From assembly GCF_003945595.2 (NCBI RefSeq), contig NW_024104376.1:1364001-1428000 (forward strand): a DNA stretch of 64,000 nucleotides. Direction: 5' to 3'. Origin of the DNA: Pipra filicauda (lineage: Eukaryota; Chordata; Aves; Passeriformes; Pipridae). The notes under the pieces were generated by a model. It was not told the DNA's origin, ran no database searches, and saw only the letters and a list, made by a program, of their open reading frames with translations. Below are positions 62,606-64,000 of the stretch, in pieces. Position 1 is the first letter of the stretch, and every line of letters starts with the position of its first letter. The translations under genes were made by a program, and so were the position numbers.

Positions 62606-64000
62606 TTTAATCAAAATAAATATGGTATTTATATAAAATTACTAATTTTTAAGTATTAATATTGGTAATAATACAGGGCTTTACACTCAGCTTTGCCCTC
62701 AAAACTTAAGGGGTATATAAATTTGTAAGCCCGTTTTAAAAGTACACCAGCTGTTGCTTGTTTAGTGTCTTGGAGAACAACTAATACACATTCAAAACTA
62801 TTCTATAACCAGATGTGATATCTTGCATTTCAATGTCCTTTACAGTAAAATAGATCCCCTAAGCACTTAAAAATACATCACATAACCCTTCACTAACTGG
62901 CAGTTGCTTCTTTGGTAAAGCCTGGCAGCTGTTCAGCCACAAACAGAAAATAAGGAAAAAAGTAGCTCAGGATAAGACTGAGTACTGGAAAGTACTGCAG
63001 GAATATGGCTTGTCCTTATGTGTTGATGTTTCACCAGGAAGAGTCATCGTCAGCATTTCTGTCAGAAAAGCTTGTCTGTAAAGAAACTCCTAATTCACTT
63101 CAATGCACCTAAATAGCACAGCTCAGCAACTCCAAGTGATGTTACTAGAAACTCTTGGTTTCTCAGTGTTATTGAGAAGCAGAAAAATGCTTTTAGCTAA
63201 TGAAATACGTATTTAGAGACCTCAAAGGAAGCTCCTGTAATTCAATTTTTTTTTTCCATTTTAAGCTCTGAACACTATGGCACATCACTTAACTAAACTA
63301 AATGGGCTATATGGTAAAACAAAATACAGTGAAGCGCGACCTGCTTCTTGAATTGGGATCTGACCCCATGTCCCTTGCAATATGCCTCAGGACATCTTCA
63401 TTGTCCAAGAGGGATGAAGAACACAACCCTGCACCACTTCCAAAGCAGTCGCACTCCCTAGACACAGTCAGAGCTAATCTGCTAATGACCCACCAGAAGC
63501 AAGGACTGTTCTTTGCTCATCTGCAGAGGGTGTTCAGATGTTTGTCTTGTAAATGCTACTTTCCAGTGCTTGTTAAATTATGCCAACCTCTACTAAAGGA
63601 AAAGAATAGGGACACCAAATGGTAAACAAACCTCAAGTTCTGTTTCATCTCAACAGTATTTGGATGAGTAACAACAACAAAGATAATCTTTTCTTTTCCT
63701 AGGATTGTTTAATTCCACAGATTATTGATCACATTTTTGGCAAGCTATTCAGCTGCTATTGGGCACTTCATAAACAAGAACTGATGTTCTACAGTGTGTC
63801 AGTACCTTTGTCTACTATCCCTAGACAGTGTGCTGGAAGAAAACAGTGTAACAGATTTGGATGGGTTTTTTTACTTTTATGGACAATTTATCACAACGAG
63901 GTGGAGTGAGAAATAGACACAATCAACATCGGTTTTCATAAATAACAAAGGGTACTCCCTGCCTGGTAGCAGGAGTAGCAGAGAGGCTTCATTGATTTTG
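62606..64000. other. Unique non-coding sequence
   Basis: Nothing is recognisable after the CR1 fragment. A 107-codon frame (63302-63625) matches nothing I know. A poly(T) stretch lies near 63246. Confidence 0.5.

Noticed and set aside
1..64000. CRISPR arrays, operons, prophages or other prokaryotic systems
   Set aside because: No regularly spaced repeats, ribosome-binding sites or dense gene strings occur, and the repeats present are vertebrate retroelements.

Overview
The window is almost certainly a piece of a bird genome. The strongest evidence is a set of CR1 LINE fragments. One has an intact avian-type 3' end finishing in tandem ATTCTATG octamers (2550-2859). Another keeps a decayed reverse-transcriptase domain (50790-52300). 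There are also two LTR fragments of avian endogenous-retrovirus type. The sequence is AT-rich by eye, with vertebrate-style microsatellites and no bacterial or phage gene organisation. I cannot name the species or the locus.

I found no exon that I can support as part of a functional protein-coding gene. Open frames are short, scattered over both strands and often overlap antisense. The longest (188 codons, twice) begin at non-ATG codons and match no domain I recognise. By rough reckoning, a few frames of this length are expected by chance in 64 kb. I read the window as intergenic or intronic DNA.

Layout: 1-2549 is unique sequence with a GC-richer patch at about 1095-1900. At 2550-3352 are two CR1 pieces in non-collinear order with a possible MIR relic between them. 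At 9319-9760 is a candidate 5'-truncated retrocopy on the minus strand: an open frame, a stop, AATAAA, 14 nt, then A16. At 10505-11150 is a long old minus-strand CR1. From 11151 to 24090 there is only unique sequence. A minus-strand CR1 lies at 24091-24405. At 34140-34265 is a very old CR1/L3-like relic, followed at 34729-35040 by a decayed LTR end. At 40684-41208 is a less decayed minus-strand LTR that still carries CpGs, a TATA-like box and a strong dyad. At 50790-52300 is a CR1 ORF2 remnant whose catalytic FADD box is mutated and which carries stop codons. At 62391-62605 is a minus-strand CR1 3' end. The rest is unique DNA with simple repeats.

The unexplained items most worth checking are the candidate retrocopy (such copies are rare in birds), several perfect hairpins or palindromes (18386, 25044, 33508, 41702, 53911), a 20-bp exact match between 33688 and the LTR at 34860, and weak recurring ancient-repeat motifs. 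I saw no previously undescribed multi-gene system.
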